NCBI GenBank assembly: GCA_934402315.1
Contig: CAKRTS010000018.1
Location: 1-64,000 of the forward strand
Source of the DNA: an uncultured Acetatifactor sp.
GTDB lineage: Bacteria; Bacillota; Clostridia; Lachnospirales; Lachnospiraceae
DNA length: 64,000 nucleotides
Direction: 5' to 3'
Shown piece by piece: positions 53,412 to 64,000 of this stretch. Numbering within the stretch: the stretch's first letter is position 1; each line of letters starts with the position of its first letter. A program made the position numbers and the translations under genes. Under the pieces are notes generated by a model. That model was not told the DNA's origin. It saw only the letters and a program-made list of their open reading frames with translations, and searched no databases.

Positions 53412-54047
53412 ATGACGAAGAAGCAGCGCGCATTGGAAATAATCGAACGTTTAAAGCAGGAATATCCGGAGTCCGGCTGCAGCCTGGAGTATGACGAGGC
53501 GTGGAAGCTGTTGGTGAGTGTGAGGCTCGCGGCGCAGTGTACGGACGCGAGGGTAAATGTGGTCGTGCAGAAGCTCTACGAGAAATTTCCCGATGTCAAT
53601 GCGCTGGCGGAGGCATCGGTTGATGACATCGAAAAGATTGTCCATCCCTGCGGTCTTGGAAAGAGCAAGGCGAGAGACATCAGCGCCTGCATGAAGCAGC
53701 TGCGGGATCAGTACGGCGGAAAGGTGCCGGAGGATTTCGAGAAGCTGCTGGAGCTGCCGGGCGTCGGGAGAAAGAGCGCGAACCTTGTCATGGGGGATGT
53801 GTTCGGAAAGCCGGCGATCGTGACGGATACGCATTGCATCCGCCTGACAAACCGCATGGGGCTGGTCGACGGGATCAAGGAACCGGCAAAGGTGGAAAAG
53901 GAGCTCTGGAAGATCATTCCGCCCGAGGAGGGCAACAGCTTTTGCCACCGACTGGTCGATCACGGGCGCGCGGTCTGTACTGCGCGGACAAAGCCCTATT
54001 GTGACAGGTGCTGTCTGAATGACATCTGTAAAAAGGTCGGAGTGTAG
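53412..54047 (+). CDS. nth: Endonuclease III
   Basis: 211 residues. It removes oxidised pyrimidines and cuts the abasic site. The helix-hairpin-helix ELPGVGRKSANL holds the catalytic Lys121; Asp139 follows in VTDTHCIRLTNRMG. The [4Fe-4S] loop has four Cys at 189, 197, 200 and 206; its first gap is seven residues where the E. coli enzyme has six. TTGGAGGAGAG precedes the ATG. It ends 85 nt before the next gene with no terminator visible. Confidence 0.95.
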   Translation: MTKKQRALEIIERLKQEYPESGCSLEYDEAWKLLVSVRLAAQCTDARVNVVVQKLYEKFPDVNALAEASVDDIEKIVHPCGLGKSKARDISACMKQLRDQYGGKVPEDFEKLLELPGVGRKSANLVMGDVFGKPAIVTDTHCIRLTNRMGLVDGIKEPAKVEKELWKIIPPEEGNSFCHRLVDHGRAVCTARTKPYCDRCCLNDICKKVGV

Positions 54048-54132
54048 AAGGCTTTCCGGCGGCAGGCATATTTTCCGCTCACTAAGCATAGAATCTTCCA
54101 GAGAACAGACCGGACCTTGGAATGGAGGACGA

Positions 54133-56749
<2,617 letters not shown>

Positions 56750-57106
56750 GAAAGATAGAAAATCACTTTTTTCTTGACAAATCCTCTCATGTATGTATAA
56801 TAGACTTTGTTGTACGCGAACGACAGACAGTTGTATTTTACTAATTGCGTTGAACAATGGGGTTCAGGGCACTTTTTTTGTATTACGAATTATTTTATCG
56901 AGGTGAAGCGGCAGAGTGGTAACGGAACACAGAAGTGCACAATGGAAGCACAGGCCGCACAGTGAGACAGAAGAGTCCGGAATACAGGAAAAAGACTCTG
57001 GACATCGGAGTAAGATGCGGTGGCTTGTATGCAGAGATGTATACATGTATTAAAAAGTACAGGTGTTTGACTTTCGTACAAATAATAATCGAGAGGAGAA
57101 AAGGTT
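56750..57106. other. Leader region between eno and oppA
   Basis: This 357-nt stretch holds a strong promoter (56774-56801), a short TGAAC/GTTCA hairpin at about 56850-56867 followed by a T7 run (56872-56879) that could attenuate transcription, and a long untranslated leader. I see no gene in it; a 73-residue frame at 56935 has no ribosome binding site. Confidence 0.6.
56774..56801 (+). promoter_or_regulatory. Promoter of the opp operon
   Basis: Perfect TTGACA (56774-56779), 16-nt spacer, perfect TATAAT (56796-56801). With both hexamers consensus it should be among the strongest promoters here, as expected for an abundant binding protein. Confidence 0.85.
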
Positions 57107-59272
57107 ATGAAAAAGAAAGTATTAAGCATGTTATTGGTATCCTCTATGGTTCTTAGCATGACCGCATGTGGAGATTCCTCTTCCAGCGAGTCAAGCGGTT
57201 CTATTGAGGTGGTTTCCGGTTCCAGCTCCAGCAGCGAGCAGCCTTCTTCCACTGAAGGTGAGAGCCAGGTTGAACCTACAGACGCTGAATACGTCCGTGC
57301 CGATGACGAGGAAGTGTACGAAAATGTTCTGGGTGGCTTTGAAGCCCTCAGCGAGGCAGCGAAGGCTGCTGAGACAACAGATGAGAGATTCATGCTGTTT
57401 GCGCAGGCAGAGGCATATCTGCTGGATTCCGCAGTTATGATTCCTGCGACAACCCAGAATGGAGCTTATACCATTTCCAGAGTCGCACCTAGAACAGTTC
57501 CTTATGTTCAGTGGGGAAATGATGATGATCGTCTGAAGGGTCTGGTTATCTCTGATGAGTTCTGCACTCCTGAGGAGAGAGCTGATATGCTGGATGAGTG
57601 GTCCAAGGCTGTTGCAGGCGAGGGCACATATGATCCCGCTGCTTATCTGGAGTCCAAGAACCACACCATTCAGAAGGATTACACAACTTCCTTCCAGACA
57701 GCTCCTGTAACTCTGGACTGGCTGAACACAAGCTCTCAGGCAGATACCGAGATTACTGTAAACTGTGTAGATGGTCTTGTTGAGTATAACAATCTTGGCC
57801 AGATGGTTCCCGCACTGGCAGAGTCCTGGTCCGTATCTGATGACGGAACCGTATATACCTTCAACCTTCGCAAAGGAGTGAACTGGTATACCGCAGAGGG
57901 AACAAAGTATGCAGAAGTAACCGCTAACGACTTCGTTGCAGGTCTTCATCATATGCTTGATGCAAAGGCAGGACTTGAGTGGCTGGTTGACGGACTGATT
58001 GTTGGCGCAACCAACTATTACAACGCAGGCGGCAGCTGGGACGAGGTTGGATATAAGGCACTCAATGATTACACACTTGAGGTTACTCTGGAGAAGCCTA
58101 CATCCTACTTCATGACAATGCTTACCTATTCCTGCTTCCTTCCTATCTGTGATTCCTTCTATCAGGCACACGGCGGTGTATATGGTGTAGATGAGTATGC
58201 GGCAGCAAGCGCTGATACCAACACCTATACATTCGGTAACTCTGAGGATGTTGCATCTCAGGTTTACTGTGGAGCATTCCTGCTTCAGAAGCTGCAGAAG
58301 GATTCCGAGATTTATGTAGTTGCAAACAAGGATTACTACAAGGCAGATGAGGTTACCCTGAATTCCATTAAGTGGGTATATGATGCAGGTGAGAATCCGG
58401 ACGCTGTATACAACGATGCTCTCGCTGGCGTATATGCCGGTGTAACGCTCGGCGCAGCGAGCGGTCTGCTTGACAAGGCAAAGGCTGACGGAAACTTTGA
58501 CAAGTATGCATATATTTCCGATACAACTTCTACAACTTTCTTCGGTGGACTGAATGTCAACCGTGGTACCTTCGCACTGGAGAGCGGTGCAGCTGCATCT
58601 CCTAAGACTGAGCAGCAGAAGATCGATACCGTAACTGCTCTTTGTAACAAGAACTTCAGAAAGGCTATGATGTATGCTTTCGATAAGGCAACCTGGAATG
58701 CAGTACAACGTGGTGAGGATCTTGCAACCACCAACCTTAGAAATATGTATACACATCCTGAGTTCGTACAGCTTGAGAATGACGTAACAGATGCTGACGG
58801 TTATACCTTCGCAGCAGGAACCTTCTACGGTGAGATGGTTCAGCATTACTGTGATGAGCTTGGCATGGGCATTAACGTTTCAGACGGTGTCAATGGCTGG
58901 TTTGATGCTGACAGGGCGAAGGAGAGCCTTGAGGCAGCTAAGGCTGAGCTTGGCGACAGCGTAACCTTCCCGATCCAGATCGACGTTGTATACTACTCTG
59001 CAAGTGATGTTAATACAGCACAGGCAGCTGCTTACAAGTCCGTTATCGAGTCCAATCTTGGAGCTGAGAACGTTCAGGTTAATCTGATCGAGACTACAAC
59101 CTCTGAGGACTATTATGCTTGTGGTTACCGTGCATCCAACGGTGAGGCTGGTAACTTCGATATGTCCTGGGGTTCAGGCTGGGGTCCTGACTATGGTGAT
59201 CCTTCTTCTTATCTGGATACTTTCCTTGGCGAAGGTGCCGGATATATGACAAAGGTCATCGGTTTGTTCTAA
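57107..59272 (+). CDS. oppA: Family-5 oligopeptide-binding lipoprotein, apparently circularly permuted
   Basis: 721 residues. A lipoprotein signal ends at Cys21 (LSMTAC), followed by a Ser/Glu-rich linker. Residues about 66-150, with FAQAEAYLLDSAVMIP, YTISRVAPRTVPYV and a KGLVIS segment, resemble the part that usually closes a family-5 binding protein. The usual opening follows (NCVDGLVEYNNLG, VPALAESWSVSDDGTVY, TANDFVAG). The chain ends at GWGPDYGDPSSYLDTFLG plus 12 residues, where a standard protein has over 80 left. So the C-terminal segment seems moved to the N-terminus. It captures peptides for the OppBCDF system. GAGGAGAAAAGG precedes the ATG. Codon choice (many T-ending codons) differs from the neighbours, consistent with high expression. 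Confidence 0.88.
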   Translation: MKKKVLSMLLVSSMVLSMTACGDSSSSESSGSIEVVSGSSSSSEQPSSTEGESQVEPTDAEYVRADDEEVYENVLGGFEALSEAAKAAETTDERFMLFAQAEAYLLDSAVMIPATTQNGAYTISRVAPRTVPYVQWGNDDDRLKGLVISDEFCTPEERADMLDEWSKAVAGEGTYDPAAYLESKNHTIQKDYTTSFQTAPVTLDWLNTSSQADTEITVNCVDGLVEYNNLGQMVPALAESWSVSDDGTVYTFNLRKGVNWYTAEGTKYAEVTANDFVAGLHHMLDAKAGLEWLVDGLIVGATNYYNAGGSWDEVGYKALNDYTLEVTLEKPTSYFMTMLTYSCFLPICDSFYQAHGGVYGVDEYAAASADTNTYTFGNSEDVASQVYCGAFLLQKLQKDSEIYVVANKDYYKADEVTLNSIKWVYDAGENPDAVYNDALAGVYAGVTLGAASGLLDKAKADGNFDKYAYISDTTSTTFFGGLNVNRGTFALESGAAASPKTEQQKIDTVTALCNKNFRKAMMYAFDKATWNAVQRGEDLATTNLRNMYTHPEFVQLENDVTDADGYTFAAGTFYGEMVQHYCDELGMGINVSDGVNGWFDADRAKESLEAAKAELGDSVTFPIQIDVVYYSASDVNTAQAAAYKSVIESNLGAENVQVNLIETTTSEDYYACGYRASNGEAGNFDMSWGSGWGPDYGDPSSYLDTFLGEGAGYMTKVIGLF

Positions 59273-59305
59273 AAGAGATTACAGACAGTAAGATCTGTAT
59301 TTTGC

Positions 59306-59334
59306 GCACAGGGAGATACCCATTCTCCCTGTGC
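59306..59334 (+). terminator. Hairpin between oppA and oppB, partial terminator or RNA stabiliser
   Basis: A perfect 11-bp stem GCACAGGGAGA/TCTCCCTGTGC with a 7-nt loop and no T-run. Such hairpins after binding-protein genes protect the upstream message and lower expression of the permease genes. Confidence 0.7.
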
Positions 59335-59420
59335 CTTAATGATTGAGAATATCAAGGGTTGAATCATGATATATAAGAAATCGAACCATACAATAAGGAA
59401 AAGGAGGATGAGGTAACTAC

Positions 59421-61004
59421 ATGAAAAAGTACATGTTGAAAAGAATTTTATTCTCGATATTTTCGCTTCTTGTAGTGGTTATGATCGTCATGCTTTTAGT
59501 ATATACACTTATTGAGAGAAGCGTTATCTTTCAGACAGATGATACATGGAATAAGAAGAGTAATAATGATCGGGTTGTGTATGAATATGTTCAGTATGAA
59601 AAATACGGATATTTAACTTACGAAGATTATACGTCCTTTGTAAAGGATAAGTATATGGCAATTTACGGGGACGATTATTATACACAGGCAGATTATCTTG
59701 CGGATAAGAACATTGTACAGGATGCAGAAAATTTCCAGTCTAATCCGACGGTACAGGAATTCATTCAGGAGTATTCTTCCAAGGGATATTCCTTGAAGTA
59801 TCTGACGCCTATGTTGTACAAGTCCGGGAAAACAAAACCGGGTGGAACAGGATACCTGCTTGCGGTTCATGAGAAAAATGTTGTTTTTCGTCTTATGGAT
59901 TATTTAAAGGGCTTTATTACAATTGAAACAAAGAACTCTGTGCAGGATGACAGAATAACGGAGAGATATGTCAGAATCGAGAAGGATCCCTATTCCGGCG
60001 CTTTCGCTGTGGTAGGCTCCGGAACACAACACAAATATCTGTTGTACTTTGACAATCGTTTTCCTTTCATTCACCAGAACTGGATCCATATCAATCTGGG
60101 TGTGTCCTACACTACCTACCGCGGACAGGAGATTACGTCGGTTATCAACAACCCGACGGGAGAGCTGGTGGCGTCCAGACAGCAGTATCCGACTGCATTG
60201 GGAACAGACCAGTATGAGGATACAGCGATTGATTTCCATACGCTGTCCTTTAACCCCGGTGTGCTGAGTGATGTTGAAAAAACCCAGTTCCCGGATCAGT
60301 ATACCGTATATCAGTATCGGCGGGGCGGTATGTCCATGATCCAGAACTCCTTTGTCATTGGACTGATAGCGACTGTGCTTGCATATTTCCTCGGCCTGCC
60401 GCTGGGAATGCTTATGGCGATGAAGAAAGATAAGATCGTCGATAAGCTGGGCAATGCATATATTATTTTCATTATGGCAGTTCCTTCGCTTGCTTATATT
60501 TTTATGTTTGCAGCACTCGGAACCACACTGTTCCATCTGCCCTATAAGTTTGCAAACGCAGAGGTGAAAGCACTTGCGTATATTCTGCCGGTTATCTCGT
60601 TGTCTTTGCCTTCCATCGGTAATCTGATGAAGTGGATGAGGAGATATATGATTGACCAGATGAACTCAGACTATGTTAAGTTTGCACGTGCGGAAGGTCT
60701 TTCGGAATCGGAAATCTTTAAAATTCATATTTCGAGGAATGCAATGATTTATCTTGTTCACGGCATTCCGGGAAGTATTCTGGGGTGTCTGACAGGTGCA
60801 ATTATTACGGAACGTGTTTACTCTGTTCCGGGAATCGGTAATCTGCTGACGACGGCAATCAATTCACATGACAACGGTGTCATCGTAGCATGTACTGTCT
60901 TTTACACTTCGTTGTCGATTATCTCCCTGATCTTAGGAGACGTTTTGCTGGCTAAGTATGACCCGAGAATTTCGTTGTCGGAGGAAGGAGGCGGCGGAAG
61001 ATGA
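59421..61004 (+). CDS. oppB: Peptide ABC permease OppB with large extracytoplasmic insert
   Basis: 527 residues; ordinary OppB proteins have 300-340. The first helix (about 9-33) is normal. About 260 residues follow (34-295), Tyr- and Asp-rich, with no membrane segment, where standard proteins have about 60-70. Then the usual core resumes (MIQNSFVIGLIATVLAYFLG), with five helices and the EAA coupling loop KFARAEGLSESEIFKIHISR near residue 425. The last helix ends near 510. The insert should lie outside, facing the binding protein. AAAAGGAGGATGAGG precedes the ATG. It overlaps oppC (ATGA). Confidence 0.9.
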   Translation: MKKYMLKRILFSIFSLLVVVMIVMLLVYTLIERSVIFQTDDTWNKKSNNDRVVYEYVQYEKYGYLTYEDYTSFVKDKYMAIYGDDYYTQADYLADKNIVQDAENFQSNPTVQEFIQEYSSKGYSLKYLTPMLYKSGKTKPGGTGYLLAVHEKNVVFRLMDYLKGFITIETKNSVQDDRITERYVRIEKDPYSGAFAVVGSGTQHKYLLYFDNRFPFIHQNWIHINLGVSYTTYRGQEITSVINNPTGELVASRQQYPTALGTDQYEDTAIDFHTLSFNPGVLSDVEKTQFPDQYTVYQYRRGGMSMIQNSFVIGLIATVLAYFLGLPLGMLMAMKKDKIVDKLGNAYIIFIMAVPSLAYIFMFAALGTTLFHLPYKFANAEVKALAYILPVISLSLPSIGNLMKWMRRYMIDQMNSDYVKFARAEGLSESEIFKIHISRNAMIYLVHGIPGSILGCLTGAIITERVYSVPGIGNLLTTAINSHDNGVIVACTVFYTSLSIISLILGDVLLAKYDPRISLSEEGGGGR

Positions 61005-61981
61005 CAGAAGAAATCAAAGAGCTGTCTCAGAAAGAGGAAGATAGCTTATTCAAGTTTGTCAGTGACAATGACATGAGGAATTCCGAGAAGATTATTGCTC
61101 CCCGCTATTCCTATTGGAAGTCGGTTTTTCGTGTGTTCTTTAAGAAAAAAATTAATATTGTCATGATTGCAATTCTGTTGCTGATTATTCTGGTTTCCTA
61201 TATTGTACCGCTTTTCTGTCCGTACGATATGCTGGAAAATGTAACGAATGCGACCACGTACAACCTGCCTCCCAAGGTGGCGATGAAGACCTTCAGCGAT
61301 AATTCGATGAAGTATATTCTGGGAACCGGTCCGATGGGTAACTCCATTTTGTATGGTATTATTTCCTCTGCAAGAACATCCCTGACGCTGGCTGTTATCT
61401 GTGCCGCGATCAATATGACGGTTGGTCTTCTTGCCGGCGCTATCTGGGGATATTCCAAGAAAGTGGATGCCGTAATGCTGGTCATCTACAATATTATTGC
61501 AAATGTACCTTATATTCTTTTGATTACAGTGGTGGTTTATGTTGTTGGCTCCGGTTTCTGGCCGCTGGTTTTCGCATTGACGATCACAGGCTGGCTGAGC
61601 ATTGCCTACTTCTTCAGAACACAGGTTATGGTTATCCGTGACAGAGAGTATTCACTGGCATCCAGATGCCTTGGAACGCCTGTGCCCCGCATTATTACAA
61701 AGAATATTCTGCCTTTTTTGACATCAGTAATTGTTACGGTGCTTGCTACCGAGCTTCCCAGCTATATCTCCATGGAAGTTTTTCTATCCTTTATTGGTGT
61801 TGGATTAAGTGCCAGCGTTCCTTCCCTTGGACGAATGATTCAGCAGGCTCAGACGGCATTTTTGACCTATCCGTGGGAGTTCTGGCCGCCGGTTGCCATT
61901 GCCTCTGCGATTACAATAATTCTTTATGTGCTCGGACAGAATCTTGCTGATGCATCTGACCCGAGAACACATATGATGTAG
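61001..61981 (+). CDS. oppC: Peptide ABC permease OppC
   Basis: 326 residues with six membrane helices. After a 40-residue charged N-terminus, the first helix (about 50-70) is followed by GTGPMGNSILYGIISSART, the usual GTD-like entry. The EAA loop is at about residues 218-235 (ASRCLGTPVPRIITKNILP). It pairs with OppB to form the channel. Its start overlaps the oppB stop, and the next gene begins 11 nt after its stop. Unlike oppB and oppD it has no inserted domain. Confidence 0.93.
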   Translation: MTEEIKELSQKEEDSLFKFVSDNDMRNSEKIIAPRYSYWKSVFRVFFKKKINIVMIAILLLIILVSYIVPLFCPYDMLENVTNATTYNLPPKVAMKTFSDNSMKYILGTGPMGNSILYGIISSARTSLTLAVICAAINMTVGLLAGAIWGYSKKVDAVMLVIYNIIANVPYILLITVVVYVVGSGFWPLVFALTITGWLSIAYFFRTQVMVIRDREYSLASRCLGTPVPRIITKNILPFLTSVIVTVLATELPSYISMEVFLSFIGVGLSASVPSLGRMIQQAQTAFLTYPWEFWPPVAIASAITIILYVLGQNLADASDPRTHMM

Positions 61982-61992
61982 TGAGGTGGACC

Positions 61993-63795
61993 ATGAGCGA
62001 GAAAAATAACAATAAGGTTCTTCTTTCGCTGAAAAACGTGGATGTAAAGTTTAATGTACGAGGCAGAACACTGTCAGCAATCAGAAATGTGTCGCTTGAT
62101 ATTTATGAAAATGAATCGCTGGCGATCGTTGGAGAGTCCGGTTCCGGTAAGTCCGTTTTGACGAAGACCTTTGCAGGCTTGCTTGATTCTAACGGTTATA
62201 TTTCCAACGGCAGCATTATTCTGTCGGATGATGAGATTTCCAAAACGGATATAAAGCTTACAAACCGCAACAAAAGACTTCTTGTAAAGCTGAATGATAT
62301 GCTGAATAAGTATTCTGTACTGGAACGTGGTGCGGAGGAGTACCGGCAGTATGTCAGCAGGCAGAAGGAAATAGAATATGCCAGAAATCTGGCGCCTGAG
62401 GTTGAAAAAGAGTACCAGACAAAGATCAATGATCTGGAAAACAACATCATTGATTTGAAAAACTATCTCTGGACGCTGGATAAGAAGGACGCAGCTGATG
62501 CGAAGGAAATCGAGAAGACAAACAGCAAAATCAGCGGACTTCAGGCTGATATGAAGAAGGCGGTTGCCGAGAGAGCAAAGCTGGTCAAGGAACATCATGC
62601 TTCCTATGCAAACAATAAGGAGCTCATTGAGGCGGACAAGAAAAGCCTTGAAGAATTGAAGCAGCTTAGGGAGAAGAAGATAGCTGCTCCTGATGTGGCT
62701 GAGAATCCCTATGGTTTGAAGCAGGAGGTTCTGGAGCGCAACAAGAAGATAGCGTATGAAATTCTGCTGTCGATCGGGAGATACCCGTACAAAGTACAGA
62801 GAAAGTTTATCGGCAAGCTGAAAAAAGCATTTAAGCTCGCCATGAGTATCGGTGAGGATCTGAATAAACCGGAAGTCCTTAACAAGATATTTGAAACTGC
62901 TGTTTTCCGTGTGGAGTTCAGATCGTATGACGAGGCGAATGAGACGATTCATGGTTATGCCATTATTGATTGTGCAAAGGTAAAATACACCAATGACTGG
63001 CAGCAGATCAGAGGCTGCAGGATTGCGACGGTGTTCCAGGATCCTATGACGTCCCTGAACCCTGTAATTACGATCGGAAAGCAGATCATGACGGTTATCC
63101 TGAAGCATCAGAAGTGCTCCCAGCAGGAAGCCAAAGAGCGAACCATTGATATTATGCGCAAGGTAGGTATTTCAGACCCGGAGAAGAGATTTAATGATTA
63201 TCCCTTCGAGTACTCCGGAGGTATGAGACAGAGGATCGTAATCGCAATTGCTTTGTCATGCCAGCCGAAGATCCTTATCTGTGATGAACCTACAACGGCG
63301 CTTGATGTTACGATTCAGGCACAGATTCTGCAATTGATCAAGGATCTGCAGCGTGAACTCGGTTTTACTACGGTGTATATTACGCATGATCTGGGTGTCG
63401 TTGCAAATGTGGCAGAGCGTGTAGCGGTTATTTATGGAGGACAGATTGTAGAAGTGGGAACCGTGGAAGAGATTTTCTATGATCCGCGTCATCCGTATAC
63501 ATGGGCGCTTCTTTCCTCGCTGCCGCAGCTTGCTGAAAAAGGTACAGATTTGTTTTCTATTCAGGGTACGCCGCCGTCTCTCTATAACAAGATTGTGGGC
63601 GATGCTTTTGCTCCCAGAAATCAGTACGCTATGGAAATTGATTTTGTTAAGGAACCTCCGGTATTCAAGATAAGCGATACACATTATGCAAAGACATGGT
63701 TGCTTGATCCCAGGGCACCTAAGGTAGAGTTGCCCGAAAATATACGGAATCTGCATGAGAAAATGCTCAAGACTCATGTCAATTTCGGCGAATGA
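61993..63795 (+). CDS. oppD: Peptide ABC ATPase OppD with coiled-coil insert
   Basis: 600 residues; standard OppD is 320-350. Walker A GESGSGKS is at 48-55, but the Q-loop (VFQDPMTSLNP) comes at about 348 rather than near 100. Some 250 residues in between include long charged helices (KEYQTKINDLENNIIDLKNY, ISGLQADMKKAVAERAKLV) and a KAFKLAMSIGEDLNKPE segment. Signature SGGMRQR (near 408), Walker B ILICDEPTTALD, H-loop ITHDLGVV and the C-terminal OppD peptide HPYTWALLSSLP are intact, so the ATPase should still work. ATG 61993 has GAGGTGG upstream; a GTG at 61981 is too early. The insert may sense or anchor something in the cytosol. Confidence 0.9.
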   Translation: MSEKNNNKVLLSLKNVDVKFNVRGRTLSAIRNVSLDIYENESLAIVGESGSGKSVLTKTFAGLLDSNGYISNGSIILSDDEISKTDIKLTNRNKRLLVKLNDMLNKYSVLERGAEEYRQYVSRQKEIEYARNLAPEVEKEYQTKINDLENNIIDLKNYLWTLDKKDAADAKEIEKTNSKISGLQADMKKAVAERAKLVKEHHASYANNKELIEADKKSLEELKQLREKKIAAPDVAENPYGLKQEVLERNKKIAYEILLSIGRYPYKVQRKFIGKLKKAFKLAMSIGEDLNKPEVLNKIFETAVFRVEFRSYDEANETIHGYAIIDCAKVKYTNDWQQIRGCRIATVFQDPMTSLNPVITIGKQIMTVILKHQKCSQQEAKERTIDIMRKVGISDPEKRFNDYPFEYSGGMRQRIVIAIALSCQPKILICDEPTTALDVTIQAQILQLIKDLQRELGFTTVYITHDLGVVANVAERVAVIYGGQIVEVGTVEEIFYDPRHPYTWALLSSLPQLAEKGTDLFSIQGTPPSLYNKIVGDAFAPRNQYAMEIDFVKEPPVFKISDTHYAKTWLLDPRAPKVELPENIRNLHEKMLKTHVNFGE

Positions 63796-63806
63796 GGAGG
63801 TAGCGT

Positions 63807-64000
63807 ATGGATCAAAATGAAAAGAAAGTTCTGTTGTCCATACAGAACCTGGACGTTGTTTTTAAAAAGGGCAAGAAGCAGTTCAAGGCAGTGGATAATG
63901 TCAGTTTTGATATTTATAAGGGCGAGACGCTTTCGCTGGTTGGCGAGTCCGGTTCCGGAAAGACAACGGTGGGACGTGCGATTGTAAGAATTAATCCCTG
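63807..64000 (+). CDS. oppF: Peptide ABC ATPase OppF (partial, runs off the window)
   Basis: 64 residues are visible from ATG 63807, 11 nt after oppD and preceded by GAGGAGG. They cover the N-terminal strands and Walker [10 protein letters not shown]. Position and sequence fit OppF, the second ATPase of the importer. Whether it carries an insert like OppD cannot be seen, since the Q-loop would lie beyond the edge. Confidence 0.9.
   Translation, partial: MDQNEKKVLLSIQNLDVVFKKGKKQFKAVDNVSFDIYKGETLSLVGESGSGKTTVGRAIVRINP

Noticed and set aside
57191..58846. Long minus-strand open frame (551 codons) inside oppA
   Set aside because: It is the mirror of a strongly supported gene with biased codons, is very Cys/Ile-rich and has no start signals or family features.

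Overview
The window reads as a core chromosomal segment from an anaerobic, probably spore-forming Clostridia, most likely Lachnospiraceae. Pointers are AGGAGG-type ribosome binding sites, Firmicutes promoters, T-box leaders ahead of pheST and leuS, SpoIID-type and LysM-GH18 spore/wall proteins, Rex, a TepA-type protease, an NfnAB-type bifurcating pair next to formate-THF ligase, and a Re-citrate-synthase-like enzyme beside NADP-isocitrate dehydrogenase. This is inferred from gene content only; there is no rRNA or tRNA in the window.

Layout. (1) 1-2.7 kb is a decayed, AT-richer region: a partial gene, a probable DUF6033-like remnant, an aldo/keto reductase pseudogene with two internal stops, a UvrA-like stub, one intact small minus-strand gene, and a gene-poor stretch with inverted repeats, hairpins and terminators. 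(2) 2.8-6.9 kb: a zinc-ribbon/membrane protein pair, a structured RNA that I take to be 6S RNA, then a SpoIID-domain protein overlapping a BrkB-family membrane protein. (3) 6.9-20.4 kb: T-box-pheST, M18 aminopeptidase, queA, PilZ, VanZ-like, tyrA (minus), an EF-G paralogue, T-box-leuS. (4) 20.4-30.6 kb: a surface/envelope region with two small unknown genes, a Cys-rich peptide, class B sortase, a giant leucine-rich-repeat protein with a sortase-like tail, a second LRR protein, and a subtilisin. (5) 30.7-38.7 kb: Re-citrate synthase-like/GntR/icd operon behind a large palindromic operator, rex with its own predicted operator, NAD(P)HX repair enzyme, alr, MazF/EndoA. (6) 38.7-47.5 kb: CNNM/CorC-type protein, yebC, GtrB-like glycosyltransferase plus membrane partner, a hairpin repeat element, tepA, ftsK. 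(7) 47.6-56.7 kb: fhs, nfnAB-like genes, zinc-ribbon membrane protein, rlmH, a truncated C39-like gene, nth, LysM-GH18 protein, eno. (8) 57-64 kb: an oligopeptide ABC transporter cut off by the window end.

The most unusual system is the transporter at 57.1-64 kb. Its binding protein appears circularly permuted: the segment that normally closes a family-5 binding protein sits just after the lipoprotein linker. OppB carries about 200 extra residues outside the membrane, and OppD has about 250 extra residues with coiled-coil character inside its ATPase domain, between Walker A and the Q-loop. Three components altered together suggest a co-evolved variant.

Other regulatory points of interest are a 36-nt near-perfect palindrome lying between -35 and -10 of the citrate/IDH operon, which also encodes a GntR-FCD regulator, a Rex-box-like site inside the rex promoter, and an 8+7+8 inverted repeat over the EF-G-paralogue promoter. 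All identifications are from reading the sequence and memory of protein families; no database search was possible.
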